A stretch of 9,988 nt of DNA from Tannerella sp. (GTDB lineage: Bacteria > Bacteroidota > Bacteroidia > Bacteroidales > Tannerellaceae), in assembly GCA_031283785.1 (NCBI GenBank), contig JAITBC010000444.1:1-9988 (forward strand), in the 5' to 3' direction. A program made the position numbers and the translations under genes. The notes beneath the pieces are model-generated. The model worked only from the letters and a program-made list of their open reading frames with translations. It had not been told where the DNA came from and made no database searches. Shown piece by piece: positions 1 to 7,713 of the stretch. How positions within the stretch are numbered: position 1 is the first letter of the stretch; each line of letters begins with the position of its first letter.

Positions 1-298
1 GAAAAACAAAATGCACAGGAAAGTTTGTGAGCGTGCATAACCTGTGAACATGCAGTTTTAGCCCGTTAGCGTAATTTTCCCCCACTGTATTTTTTGCAGG
101 GCTTTGGATCGTGCCGCCGCTTTTATCTGCAATAGTGTTTCATCGGAAGTCCGGGGATACATTACCCTTGTCTGTGTCAATCCATTTTATAATGTTGTCG
201 GTATGCTGATTTAGACAAAGCCGAAATACTGAAAGGAGAACTCCTTACTTTCAAAACGAAAGCCGGCGAAACAATTGAACTGATATCCGAACCTCATC
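1..298. other. left flank without an intact gene
   Basis: All three + strand frames are broken by stops within the first 80 bases, and no minus-strand frame gives a recognisable protein. No tRNA, rRNA or promoter of the TTTG/TAnnTTTG type was found here. The only coding-like stretch is the fragment described at 193-351. The next structure to the right is the hairpin repeat array starting at 299. Confidence 0.5.
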
Positions 299-351
299 AC
301 GCTTCCGCGAAGAAAGCGCAACTCCGCGCTTTTGTCCGGAAGCGTTCGTGA
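193..351 (+). pseudogene. possible decayed C-terminal coding fragment running into the repeat array
   Basis: A + strand frame opens after a TAA at 190-192 and runs to TGA 349-351. It has no start codon and encodes a peptide containing DLDKAEILKGELLTFKTKAG followed by ETIELISEPHH. The alternating polar/hydrophobic pattern resembles the last beta-strands of a secreted enzyme or carbohydrate-active protein, but no family can be named. The final 17 residues or so are encoded by the repeat array, whose first unit supplies the stop codon. A neighbouring frame upstream (about 130-210) is also briefly open, which could mean a frameshifted remnant. This is inference from a short stretch; it may simply be non-coding DNA. 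Confidence 0.22.
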
Positions 352-510
352 AGAAAGCGCAACTCCGCGCTTTTGTGCGGAGACGTTCGTGAAGAAAGCG
401 CAACTCCGCGCTTTTGTCCTGAAGCGTTCGTGAAGAAAGCGCAACTCCGCGCTTTTGTCCTGACGCGTTCGTGAAGAAAGCGCAACTCCGCGCTTTCTTC
501 CCGGAAGCGT
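299..510. repeat. five 41-bp hairpin repeats bounded by 21-bp inverted repeats
   Basis: Five units start at 309, 350, 391, 432 and 473, exactly 41 bp apart. Each opens with GAAGAAAGCGCAACTCCGCG and contains the dyad AAAGCGC-aactcc-GCGCTTT (7-bp stem, 6-nt loop). The last unit reads GCGCTTTCTTC on its right arm, which extends the stem to a perfect 11 bp. Variation is confined to the second half of the unit (for example gtccgg, gtgcgg, gtcctg). The outer ends form an inverted repeat: 299-319 and 490-510 are reverse complements at 20 of 21 positions (mismatch at 308). No target-site duplication is evident. Because 41 is not a multiple of three, overlapping open frames exist on the minus strand, which are artefacts. 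It is best described as a non-coding, structured, possibly mobile repeat (MITE- or REP-like); function unknown. Confidence 0.9.
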
Positions 511-657
511 TCAGCCATACCTTCCTGCTTTTCTTACCCACATAAGTCCAAAGCTAATCTGCCTCCAAACAGTCATAATATTGTTGTTTGGGATGGTTTA
601 GATGCAGGGAATTGACTAATACCGACTTTTTTCCAGTACTTCAAAAAAAGATTTAGC
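511..657. other. intergenic, no gene seen
   Basis: This is A/T-rich sequence between the hairpin array and the promoter region. It contains one weak dyad, CCAAACA (565-571) and TGTTTGG (585-591), with a 13-nt loop and no T-tract. On the minus strand 549-556 reads TAGCTTTG, a match to the Bacteroides -7 box, but there is no TTTG at the required distance. No supported gene lies here. Confidence 0.5.
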
Positions 658-685
658 CGTATATTTTGGATTTCCAAAATATGCG
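658..685. promoter_or_regulatory. perfect inverted repeat upstream of the operon promoter (candidate operator)
   Basis: ATATTTTGG (661-669) and CCAAAATAT (674-682) are exact reverse complements around a 4-nt loop ATTT. Allowing one G-U pair, the stem extends to 12 bp (658-685). The dyad lies 35 bp upstream of the -33 box at 720, a position compatible with an activator or repressor site. No run of T follows on the + strand, so it does not look like a terminator for rightward transcription. On the minus strand a T7 run begins about 8 nt past the stem, so a leftward terminator is a weaker alternative. Confidence 0.4.
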
Positions 686-719
686 CGAAAAAAAGTATTG
701 TAATTTTTTCCATGTTTTG

Positions 720-751
720 TTTGCATTTGTTTTTTCTTATATCTATTTTTG
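720..751 (+). promoter_or_regulatory. Bacteroides-type promoter for the SusC/SusD operon
   Basis: TTTG at 720-723 and TATTTTTG at 744-751 are separated by 20 bp. This matches exactly the TTTG-N19-21-TAnnTTTG consensus of the primary sigma factor in Bacteroides. Transcription would start near 757. It is the best promoter found upstream of the SusC-like gene. Closer to that gene only an imperfect -7 box exists (TTTATTTG, 1241-1248), with no TTTG partner. The local A/T richness raises the chance of a random match, and use of this promoter for the operon is inferred. Confidence 0.6.
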
Positions 752-829
752 TTGCGAAATTTTTTGGAAAAAATCGGAAAAATCGAGAAAATGATTGGGA
801 AACACTTATTCATACGACAAGGTGGAAGC

Positions 830-970
<141 letters not shown>

Positions 971-1089
971 AGCGTATATATATTTATATAGTACGCGCAA
1001 ATGCTAAGATATGCTTTTTCTTTCCGGAAAAAGAAGGCACAACCGATTTATTTTTTATGGCAGGGAATACGTGCGGTATATCCCAAATT

Positions 1090-1128
1090 CCTCCGTGGCG
1101 ACAGCGCGATATTATCCCTCCGTGGCGA
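1090..1128. repeat. 12-bp direct repeat in a G+C-rich islet
   Basis: CCTCCGTGGCGA occurs at 1090-1101 and again at 1117-1128, 27 bp apart. The surrounding 1090-1190 segment is clearly more G+C-rich than the flanking leader and is rich in GCGAC and CGGCAAC motifs. It may be a decayed coding fragment or an intergenic repeat; no open frame in it resembles a known protein. Confidence 0.5.
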
Positions 1129-1298
1129 GGGCGACGTCAACCGCAACGGCAACAACGGGCGGGTTCGCTCGATTGTCAGGTACAGGATTAACCGTATAAA
1201 TGTGATGTGATAATATGATACGATAATATACAAATTAAGTTTTATTTGGTAATTAAAGATGAGAGTGGACATCAAATTTTTTTAAAAAAAAAGAAGCT

Positions 1299-4200
1299 AT
1301 GATTACAAAAAAAAGGAATGTAGTAAAAGGAACACTTTATCCTAAGGGAAAAGGTTCGTCAGGTAAATTTCGATTCATAAGACATTTATCTTTTTTATTG
1401 TTATGTTTTTCTTTTTGTTGCCTTGAGATTGCAGAGGCAAAAAAGAATAAAGATTTTTCTGTTACGGAAGTTACGCAGCAGAAAGTAAAAGTGAGCGGTG
1501 TAATCCTTGACGAAGGAGGAGATGTGTTGCCGGGAGCGACCGTCCAGATTCAGGGAACTACGCAGGGAGTGATTGCCGATATGGACGGCAGGTTTACCGA
1601 TTTTGAAGTGCCGGTAACGTGTAAACTGATGGTCTCATATTTGGGTATGATTACGAAAACGGTTAATTACAACGGCGAAAAAGAATTGACCGTTACGCTT
1701 GAATCCAATACCAAGGAGTTGGAAGAAGTGGCGGTCGTCGCGTTTTCCAAACAGAAGAAAGAAAGCGTCCTGGCATCGATTTCGACCGTAAAACCGTCGG
1801 AGTTGCGCGTGCCGAGTTCGAATCTGACGACGGCGTTCGCCGGACGTGTGGCGGGACTGATTTCGTATCAGCAAAGCGGCGAGCCGGGGCTGGATAATGC
1901 CAGCTACTTTATCCGCGGTATTACGTCGTTTGGCGCCGACTCGAAGAAAGACCCGCTGATTCTGATCGACGGCGTCGAACTCGGATCTGAAGACCTCTCC
2001 CGTATGAATACGGACGATATCGCGAGTTTTTCGATTATGAAAGACGCGACGGCGACGGCGCTATACGGCGCCCGTGGAGCGAACGGCGTGATTATGGTCA
2101 CGACAAAAGAAGGACGCGAAGGGAAGATCGCCGTCAATGCGCGTCTCGAAACTTCTTTCTCGAGCGCGACGAAGATGATCGAAACGGCCGACCCGGTGAC
2201 GTTTATGAAAATGCACAATGAATCGGTGAAGACGCGCGACCCGCTGGGACTTAACATCTACTCGTCGGAAAAGATCTACATGACCGAGCACGGGCTGTAT
2301 CCCGATATTTTCCCTACGACAGACTGGTATGACCTGATGTTTAAGGATGTGACGAACAATTATCGGGCGAATATCAGCCTGTCCGGCGGAGGTACGGTGG
2401 CACGCTATTACGTGGCCGTTAATTATACGCAGGATAACGGGAACCTGACCGTAGATAAACGGAATAATTTTAACTCGAATATCAATCTGAAGAAAATTTC
2501 GGTACGTTCAAACATCAACCTGAAACTGACGAGTACAACGGAACTGGTTACCCGCCTGAGCGCGAATTTCGACGACTACCGCGGGCCTATCGAAGGTGGC
2601 GCCGGGATGTACCGTAAAGTCATACGCGCCAATCCGGTGATGTTTAAGCCTTATTACGAGCCGGACGAAATGTATTCATATGCGAAGCATATCCTTTTCG
2701 GCAACTTCGGCAGCGCCCTTTATGTCAATCCTTATGCTGACGCGTTGAGAGGATACCGCGACGAAAGTAAAAACACGATGCTCGTGCAGTTCGAAGGAAA
2801 GCAAGATCTGGCAATGATCCTCGAAGGCCTGAAAGCGCGTGTCATGTTTAATATCGACCGCTTTTCCGAATATAAAGTCGACCGTGAGTATTTTCCTTTT
2901 TATTATGACATCGAATCGTATAACCTGTCTAAAAATTCGTATAAATTACGTCGTTTGAATCCGACAAGCGGTACGGAATATTTAACTTATTTTCCGCATG
3001 GCCGGAATATCGATACCAAATATTATCTGGAGGCGACTATGGAATATAATAATCTGTTGGCCGACAAGCACGGATTAAACGTGTTGCTGGTTTATACCAT
3101 GAGTACGAAAAACAAAGCGATGGCGGATGATTTGCAGCTTTCGCTGCCCAACAGGAATATAGGTCTGGCCGGACGTCTGGCTTATAATTACGACTTGCGT
3201 TATTTCGGGGAATTTAATTTCGGTTACAACGGTTCCGAACGTTTCGCCGAAAATAACCGCTGGGGATTCTTCCCGTCGATAGGCGTCGCATGGTTAGTTT
3301 CGAACGAAGCCTTCTTCGAGCCGTTAAAAAACAAAGTGGAGGCGTTCAAACTGAAAGCTACTTACGGACTGAACGGGCTGGATCAGATAGGAAGCGACGC
3401 CGACCGTTTTTATTATTTGTCGAACGTGACGCTGAATGCGAGTCGTCCGGTTAACTGGGGTACGAACATGAACGAAAGTCCCGGTGGCGTAGACGTCTCG
3501 CGTTATGCTAATTTCAGTATCGGATGGGAAAAATCATATAAGTTGAACGGAGGAATAGAACTCACGCTGAATAACGGCTTGTCAACGATCGTCGATGTTT
3601 TCAGGGAAAGGCGCGAAAACATACTGGTAGATCGAGTCATACCGAATACGATGGGTATTATACCGGCCGTTAAGGCCAACCTCGGAAAGGCCGAAGGCAA
3701 GGGTATCGATATCGAGCTGAATTATGAGAAATCGTTTAATAAAGACTTTTGGGTAATGGCACGCGGGACGTTCACCTACGCGAAAAGCAAAGTCCTTGAA
3801 TGGGAAGAACCCGATTATACGGCTACGCCATGGCTTTCGAGGGTTGGTTATTCCGTTAATCAAAAGTGGGGTTTAATTGCCGAGCGTTTGTTTATCGACG
3901 ACGAAGAAGTTCGCAATTCCCCGACGCAGTTCGGGACATACTCCGCAGGAGACATTAAGTACCGGGATGTTAACGGCGACGGCGTCATTACGGAAATGGA
4001 TGCGGTTCCTATCGGACACCCGGACGTCCCGGAAATCAATTACGGATTCGGCCCTTCCATAGGGTATAAAAACCTGGATTTCTCGTTTTTCTTCACCGGC
4101 TCCGGTCGCCAGTCTTTCTGGTTTGACCTGAGTAAGATCACGCCGTTTATGAATGGAGATTACGGTAGCGAAGCTGACGGACGTCTGGGGCAGACGGCGA

Positions 4201-4541
4201 TTGTTAAAGCGTTTGCCGACAGTTACTGGTCGGAATCAAACCGTGACCCGTATGCGATGTGGCCTCGCCTTTCTAACAGTTACGTGGTAAATAACATGAC
4301 AAGAAATACCTGGTTCATGCAGGATGCGACGTTTTTGCGTCTGAAAAATATGGAAATAGGCTATACGCTGCCGGTCGACTTGCAGAAAAGGTTCAACCTT
4401 GTGAATTTACGCATCTATCTGAGCGGAACGAATCTCATGTGTTTTAGCCGGTTTAAACTGTGGGATCCCGAAATGGCCGGCAACGGTCTCGGATATCCCG
4501 TCCAGCGAGTGTTTAATGTGGGAATTAATATAGGATTGTAA
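1299..4541 (+). CDS. SusC/RagA-family TonB-linked outer membrane transporter
   Basis: This is a TonB-dependent outer-membrane barrel that imports glycan oligomers (or another large ligand) together with the SusD-like lipoprotein encoded next to it. Its 1080 residues are typical of the family. An unusually long basic N-region (about 29 residues) precedes a hydrophobic core (LSFLLLCFSFCCL, 30-42) and a likely signal peptidase I site after AEA (45-47). Residues about 63-137 are a carboxypeptidase-regulatory-like beta-sandwich (VSGVILDEGGDVLPGATVQI). ELEEVAVVAF (140-149) lies where SusC proteins carry the TonB box. The plug covers about 150-270 (FIRGITS, ILIDGVEL, IMKDATATALYGARGANGVI). The rest is barrel, including the Ca-binding-like loop DVNGDGVITEMD (890-901) common in this family. 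There is no N-terminal STN domain, so FecI/FecR-type signalling is unlikely. The protein ends in GINIGL rather than the usual terminal Phe. ATG 1299 is the only plausible start, behind an A-rich stretch. Confidence 0.97.
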   Translation: MITKKRNVVKGTLYPKGKGSSGKFRFIRHLSFLLLCFSFCCLEIAEAKKNKDFSVTEVTQQKVKVSGVILDEGGDVLPGATVQIQGTTQGVIADMDGRFTDFEVPVTCKLMVSYLGMITKTVNYNGEKELTVTLESNTKELEEVAVVAFSKQKKESVLASISTVKPSELRVPSSNLTTAFAGRVAGLISYQQSGEPGLDNASYFIRGITSFGADSKKDPLILIDGVELGSEDLSRMNTDDIASFSIMKDATATALYGARGANGVIMVTTKEGREGKIAVNARLETSFSSATKMIETADPVTFMKMHNESVKTRDPLGLNIYSSEKIYMTEHGLYPDIFPTTDWYDLMFKDVTNNYRANISLSGGGTVARYYVAVNYTQDNGNLTVDKRNNFNSNINLKKISVRSNINLKLTSTTELVTRLSANFDDYRGPIEGGAGMYRKVIRANPVMFKPYYEPDEMYSYAKHILFGNFGSALYVNPYADALRGYRDESKNTMLVQFEGKQDLAMILEGLKARVMFNIDRFSEYKVDREYFPFYYDIESYNLSKNSYKLRRLNPTSGTEYLTYFPHGRNIDTKYYLEATMEYNNLLADKHGLNVLLVYTMSTKNKAMADDLQLSLPNRNIGLAGRLAYNYDLRYFGEFNFGYNGSERFAENNRWGFFPSIGVAWLVSNEAFFEPLKNKVEAFKLKATYGLNGLDQIGSDADRFYYLSNVTLNASRPVNWGTNMNESPGGVDVSRYANFSIGWEKSYKLNGGIELTLNNGLSTIVDVFRERRENILVDRVIPNTMGIIPAVKANLGKAEGKGIDIELNYEKSFNKDFWVMARGTFTYAKSKVLEWEEPDYTATPWLSRVGYSVNQKWGLIAERLFIDDEEVRNSPTQFGTYSAGDIKYRDVNGDGVITEMDAVPIGHPDVPEINYGFGPSIGYKNLDFSFFFTGSGRQSFWFDLSKITPFMNGDYGSEADGRLGQTAIVKAFADSYWSESNRDPYAMWPRLSNSYVVNNMTRNTWFMQDATFLRLKNMEIGYTLPVDLQKRFNLVNLRIYLSGTNLMCFSRFKLWDPEMAGNGLGYPVQRVFNVGINIGL

Positions 4542-4561
4542 ATTTAAAATAATATCGAAAT

Positions 4562-6478
4562 ATGAAATCAGTATATAAAATAATCATTGCGTCGATCGTT
4601 TGCTGCCTGACGGCATCCTGCGATTATCTGGATGTAGTGCCCGATAACATAGCGACGCTTGACCATGCGTTTTCCGATCGTTATACGGCGGAACAATATC
4701 TTTCAACGTGTTACTGGGGAATGCCCAAAGCAGCGGGCTGGAACGAAAACCCGGCGATGTTCGGAGCCTTGGAAATGTGTATGAATAAAGAAAATGCGAC
4801 AAGCGGCGGCATGATGTTCGGTCTCGGGAACGACAGTCCGGCCCTTTGTTATATCAACTATTGGGGAGGCCCGGGTACAATGATTCGTACGCTTTACGGC
4901 GGTATTCACGACTGTAATACGTTCATGGAAAATATCGGGAAAGTACAGGATCTGAACCGTTACGAACGGGAACGCTGGATTGCGGAAGTGAAAATGATAA
5001 AAGCCTGGATGCATTTTTACCTCACGATTTATTACGGGCCGATGTGTCCGTTGAAAGAAAATTTGCCGATAGACGAATCGACGCGCGGCATCCGTGTTTA
5101 CCGGGAGAAAATCGACGACTGTTTCGCATATGCTCTGGAATTGATCAACGAAGTGATAGCGAGCGATGCGCTGCCGCTGATTATCACCAACCGCAATACG
5201 GAACTCGGACGGTTTACGAAAGCGGCAGCCTATATGTTGAAGGCGAAAATGCTGATCTATCACGCCAGCCCACTGTTCAACGGGAATACCGATTATAACA
5301 GCTTCCTGAACGAAAACGGCGAACCGTTTTTCAATCAAACATACGATCCCGCGCGCTGGCAAAAAGCTGCCGAGGCTTGCAAGGACGCGATCGATATCTG
5401 TACGTCGTCCGGCATCCGCCTGTACCAGATTCCCGATTATATTACGGCCAAACCACAATGCGATTCGGTACGTATCGTGAATATGCTGCGCAGCGTGGTG
5501 AGCGAACGGTGGAACTGCGAATTTATCTGGGGAAACACCTCTTATCCGACCAACAGCGGACTGCAAAGCCCGTGTATGCCCCGCCTGGAACAGGCCACGT
5601 CGCAATCGACGACCGGGACGATGAGCGTCCCACTTCATATCGTCGACCGTTTTTACTCTAAAAACGGAGTGCCTATAGAAGAAGACGTCGAGTATAATTA
5701 TCCCGACAGGTTTGACGTCAGGATAGGCGACGACGGGCATCGGTATTATATCCATAAAGGCGAATATACGGCAGCTATGAACTTCGACCGCGAGGCACGC
5801 TTTTATTCGACCCTCGGCTTCGATCGCGGCAAGTGGTACGGCAATCACTACAATAACGAACCGGAAGATAATTCACAGAGCCTGTATCCCAGAAATCGTT
5901 ACAACGAATTTTCGTCCGTTTTCAATCCGGGTACCTATAATGCGACGGGCTACTGGCCTAAAAAAATTGTGTCGATCAATACCGCCTATCGCGACCCGAA
6001 CCAGATTTCTTACGAAACATATCCGTTCCCCGAAATGCGTTTCGCGGATTTGCTGTTGTTTTATGCCGAAGCATTGAATGAAATGAAAAGCGCTCCCGAT
6101 GCGGAAGTCTATCAATACGTGGACATGGTGCGCGAGCGCGCCGGACTGAACGGCATCGTCGAAAGCTGGGCAGTTTATTCCAACAGACCCAGCAAACCGT
6201 CGACCAAAGAAGGGATGCGCGAGATTATACAGCGCGAACGCATGATAGAATTTGCGTGTGAAGGCGTTTATTACTGGGACAGCCATCGCTGGAAAACGGC
6301 TGTCAGGGAACAAAACCGCCCGATACAGGGCTGGAGCGTGTCAAAATCGGGATTGCAGGATTATTATACCGTAAATACACTCTATACGCAGGAATTTACG
6401 TATAAACAGTATTTTGCCCCCATACCCGAAGGTGATATCCAGAGAAACCCGTTGCTTGTCCAGAATCCGGGTTGGTAA
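4562..6478 (+). CDS. SusD/RagB-family nutrient-binding outer membrane lipoprotein
   Basis: This is the surface lipoprotein that lids the SusC-like barrel and binds substrate before import. It has 638 residues, somewhat longer than many SusD proteins (about 500-600). The signal peptide ends in a lipobox LTAS-C, with lipidated Cys20 followed by DYLD. The SusD-like N-terminal part contains the helix AEVKMIKAWMHFYLTIYYGP (141-160), the family's TPR-like signature. The C-terminal SusD/RagB domain shows FPEMRFADLLLFYAEALNE (489-507) and RMIEFACEGVYYWDSHRW (560-577), both diagnostic. It starts 20 nt after the SusC-like stop, in A/T-rich sequence without a Shine-Dalgarno motif, as is usual in this phylum. 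The partner and operon context are firm; the ligand is unknown. Confidence 0.97.
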   Translation: MKSVYKIIIASIVCCLTASCDYLDVVPDNIATLDHAFSDRYTAEQYLSTCYWGMPKAAGWNENPAMFGALEMCMNKENATSGGMMFGLGNDSPALCYINYWGGPGTMIRTLYGGIHDCNTFMENIGKVQDLNRYERERWIAEVKMIKAWMHFYLTIYYGPMCPLKENLPIDESTRGIRVYREKIDDCFAYALELINEVIASDALPLIITNRNTELGRFTKAAAYMLKAKMLIYHASPLFNGNTDYNSFLNENGEPFFNQTYDPARWQKAAEACKDAIDICTSSGIRLYQIPDYITAKPQCDSVRIVNMLRSVVSERWNCEFIWGNTSYPTNSGLQSPCMPRLEQATSQSTTGTMSVPLHIVDRFYSKNGVPIEEDVEYNYPDRFDVRIGDDGHRYYIHKGEYTAAMNFDREARFYSTLGFDRGKWYGNHYNNEPEDNSQSLYPRNRYNEFSSVFNPGTYNATGYWPKKIVSINTAYRDPNQISYETYPFPEMRFADLLLFYAEALNEMKSAPDAEVYQYVDMVRERAGLNGIVESWAVYSNRPSKPSTKEGMREIIQRERMIEFACEGVYYWDSHRWKTAVREQNRPIQGWSVSKSGLQDYYTVNTLYTQEFTYKQYFAPIPEGDIQRNPLLVQNPGW

Positions 6479-6509
6479 CATTCAGTTTAATTATAAAATG
6501 TAAAGAACA

Positions 6510-7688
6510 ATGAAAAATAGATTTTATATATCCGTATTTTTGTTCATGGCGCTTACCGCATGTTCTGAAAAAGAATTGACGCCGATAAGTAAAAGCCTCG
6601 GAAAGCCGGGCGTCGTCACCAACATAGAACAGAAAGCGATACCGGGAGGCGTCCTGCTGACGTACCTGATCCCCCAAACGGAGGACATACTGGCCGTGAA
6701 AGCCATTTATACATTGTCGAACGGCAAAACGTATGAATCCGTCAGTTCGTATTATGAGAATACGCTCAAAGTAGAAGGTTTTAACGACGAGAAAGAGCAT
6801 ACGTTGACGCTGTATACCGTCAATCGAGCGCAGGAACTGTCAGACCCCGTAGCGGTTAAATTTACGCCGCTCGAAAGCCCGTTGAGCAAAGTGATAAAAA
6901 CGGTCAACATCGTAAGCGATTTCGGCGGCGCGAACTTTTCGTGGATTAACGTCGACCGGGCGCCGATCACGTTCGAGCTGATGGCGCAGGATTCCATCGG
7001 GCAGATGCGGACGATGAACGTCGTGAGTTCCGAAGTCGATACGGCAAGCCGCACGATACGCGGATTCGCCGCCGTTCCCTGGCGTTTTGCGACGATTGTG
7101 AGCGATAATTTCGGCAATGTCTCAGATTCGATTTTCCCGCCTTCCATACTGACGCCCCTCTTTGAAGAACGGCTCAATAAAACAAAAATGTCGGTAATGA
7201 GGCTTGGCAATGATGCCAGTTTCACGAACTGGGAAGGTATGGATTACTACCTGATCGACGATGACCATTCGACGTTCGGACATTCTCCCTCCAACTCTTT
7301 GCCGGCTCCCTTTACGATCGATCTGGGCGTAAAGGCGCGACTGAGCCGCGTGGTGTTCTTTAACCGTTATTATGGCGATTCCTATTATTCATGGGGAAAT
7401 CCCAAAAAAATGGAAGTGTACGTATGCTTTGGCACTCCTTCGTCGAATGGAGACTGGAGCGAATGGACGAAAATTATGGATTGCGAACAGGTGAAACCTT
7501 CCGGTTTGGCGGGAACAACCATGTCGGACGAAGACATCACGTATGCCGAAGCGGGATTTGAATTTCTATTCCCGCTCGATATGGAACCGGTCCGATACAT
7601 CCGCGTAACGATTCTCGAAACGTGGACGGGTACGGCCTTTACGCATCCCGCCGAAGTCGACGTTTTCGGAGAAACGGTGAACGAATAA
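6510..7688 (+). CDS. DUF4959/DUF5126/DUF5000 lipoprotein, probable surface glycan-binding protein
   Basis: This 392-residue lipoprotein has a signal peptide with lipobox LTA-C and Cys18, followed by SEKE, an acidic stretch of the kind used for surface export in Bacteroides. The layout matches the DUF5000 lipoproteins found right after SusC/SusD pairs. First comes an N-terminal fibronectin-like DUF4959 (about 19-120: GKPGVVTNIE, GGVLLTYLIP, KAIYTLSNGK). A second beta-sandwich DUF5126 follows (about 121-220: VSDFGGANFSW, VSDNFGNVSDSIF, LTPLFEERLNK). Last is a C-terminal F5/8 type C-like DUF5000 (about 221-390: FTIDLGVKARLSRVVFFNR, VRYIRVTILETW, AEVDVFGE). The last fold binds carbohydrates in many relatives, so a role in capturing glycan for the SusC/SusD pair is likely but inferred. 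It follows the SusD-like gene by 31 nt and belongs to the same operon. Confidence 0.9.
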   Translation: MKNRFYISVFLFMALTACSEKELTPISKSLGKPGVVTNIEQKAIPGGVLLTYLIPQTEDILAVKAIYTLSNGKTYESVSSYYENTLKVEGFNDEKEHTLTLYTVNRAQELSDPVAVKFTPLESPLSKVIKTVNIVSDFGGANFSWINVDRAPITFELMAQDSIGQMRTMNVVSSEVDTASRTIRGFAAVPWRFATIVSDNFGNVSDSIFPPSILTPLFEERLNKTKMSVMRLGNDASFTNWEGMDYYLIDDDHSTFGHSPSNSLPAPFTIDLGVKARLSRVVFFNRYYGDSYYSWGNPKKMEVYVCFGTPSSNGDWSEWTKIMDCEQVKPSGLAGTTMSDEDITYAEAGFEFLFPLDMEPVRYIRVTILETWTGTAFTHPAEVDVFGETVNE

Positions 7689-7713
7689 TTATCATACTAA
7701 AAAAACAGAATTT

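Noticed and set aside
299..510. CRISPR array
   Set aside because: Units are contiguous and nearly identical over almost their whole length, with only a few variable bases and no unique spacers. No cas gene is near.
299..510. Integron attC sites
   Set aside because: Hairpins recur, but there is no GTTRRRY core, no cassette ORFs between units and no integrase in the window.
211..541. Three overlapping minus-strand ORFs of 73-96 codons across the repeat array
   Set aside because: They are the 41-bp repeat read in three frames (41 is not a multiple of 3). They give low-complexity peptides with no signal peptide, domain or context; the hairpin structure explains the conservation.
549..556. Leftward promoter -7 box TAGCTTTG on the minus strand
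   Set aside because: No TTTG lies 19-21 bp upstream on that strand, and there is no gene to transcribe leftwards.
1241..1248. Promoter immediately upstream of the SusC-like gene (TTTATTTG)
   Set aside because: The -7 box has one mismatch at a key A and no TTTG partner at the right distance; the site at 720-751 is better.
4703..5848. 381-codon minus-strand ORF opposite the SusD-like gene
   Set aside because: It lies fully antisense to a clear SusD/RagB protein whose motifs and frame are intact. Its length follows from the codon bias of the + strand, and its translation matches no family.
5873..6313. 146-codon minus-strand ORF (and similar ones at 6396-6800, 6752-7225, 8068-8523)
   Set aside because: All are antisense shadows of the well-supported operon genes, without plausible promoters or domains.
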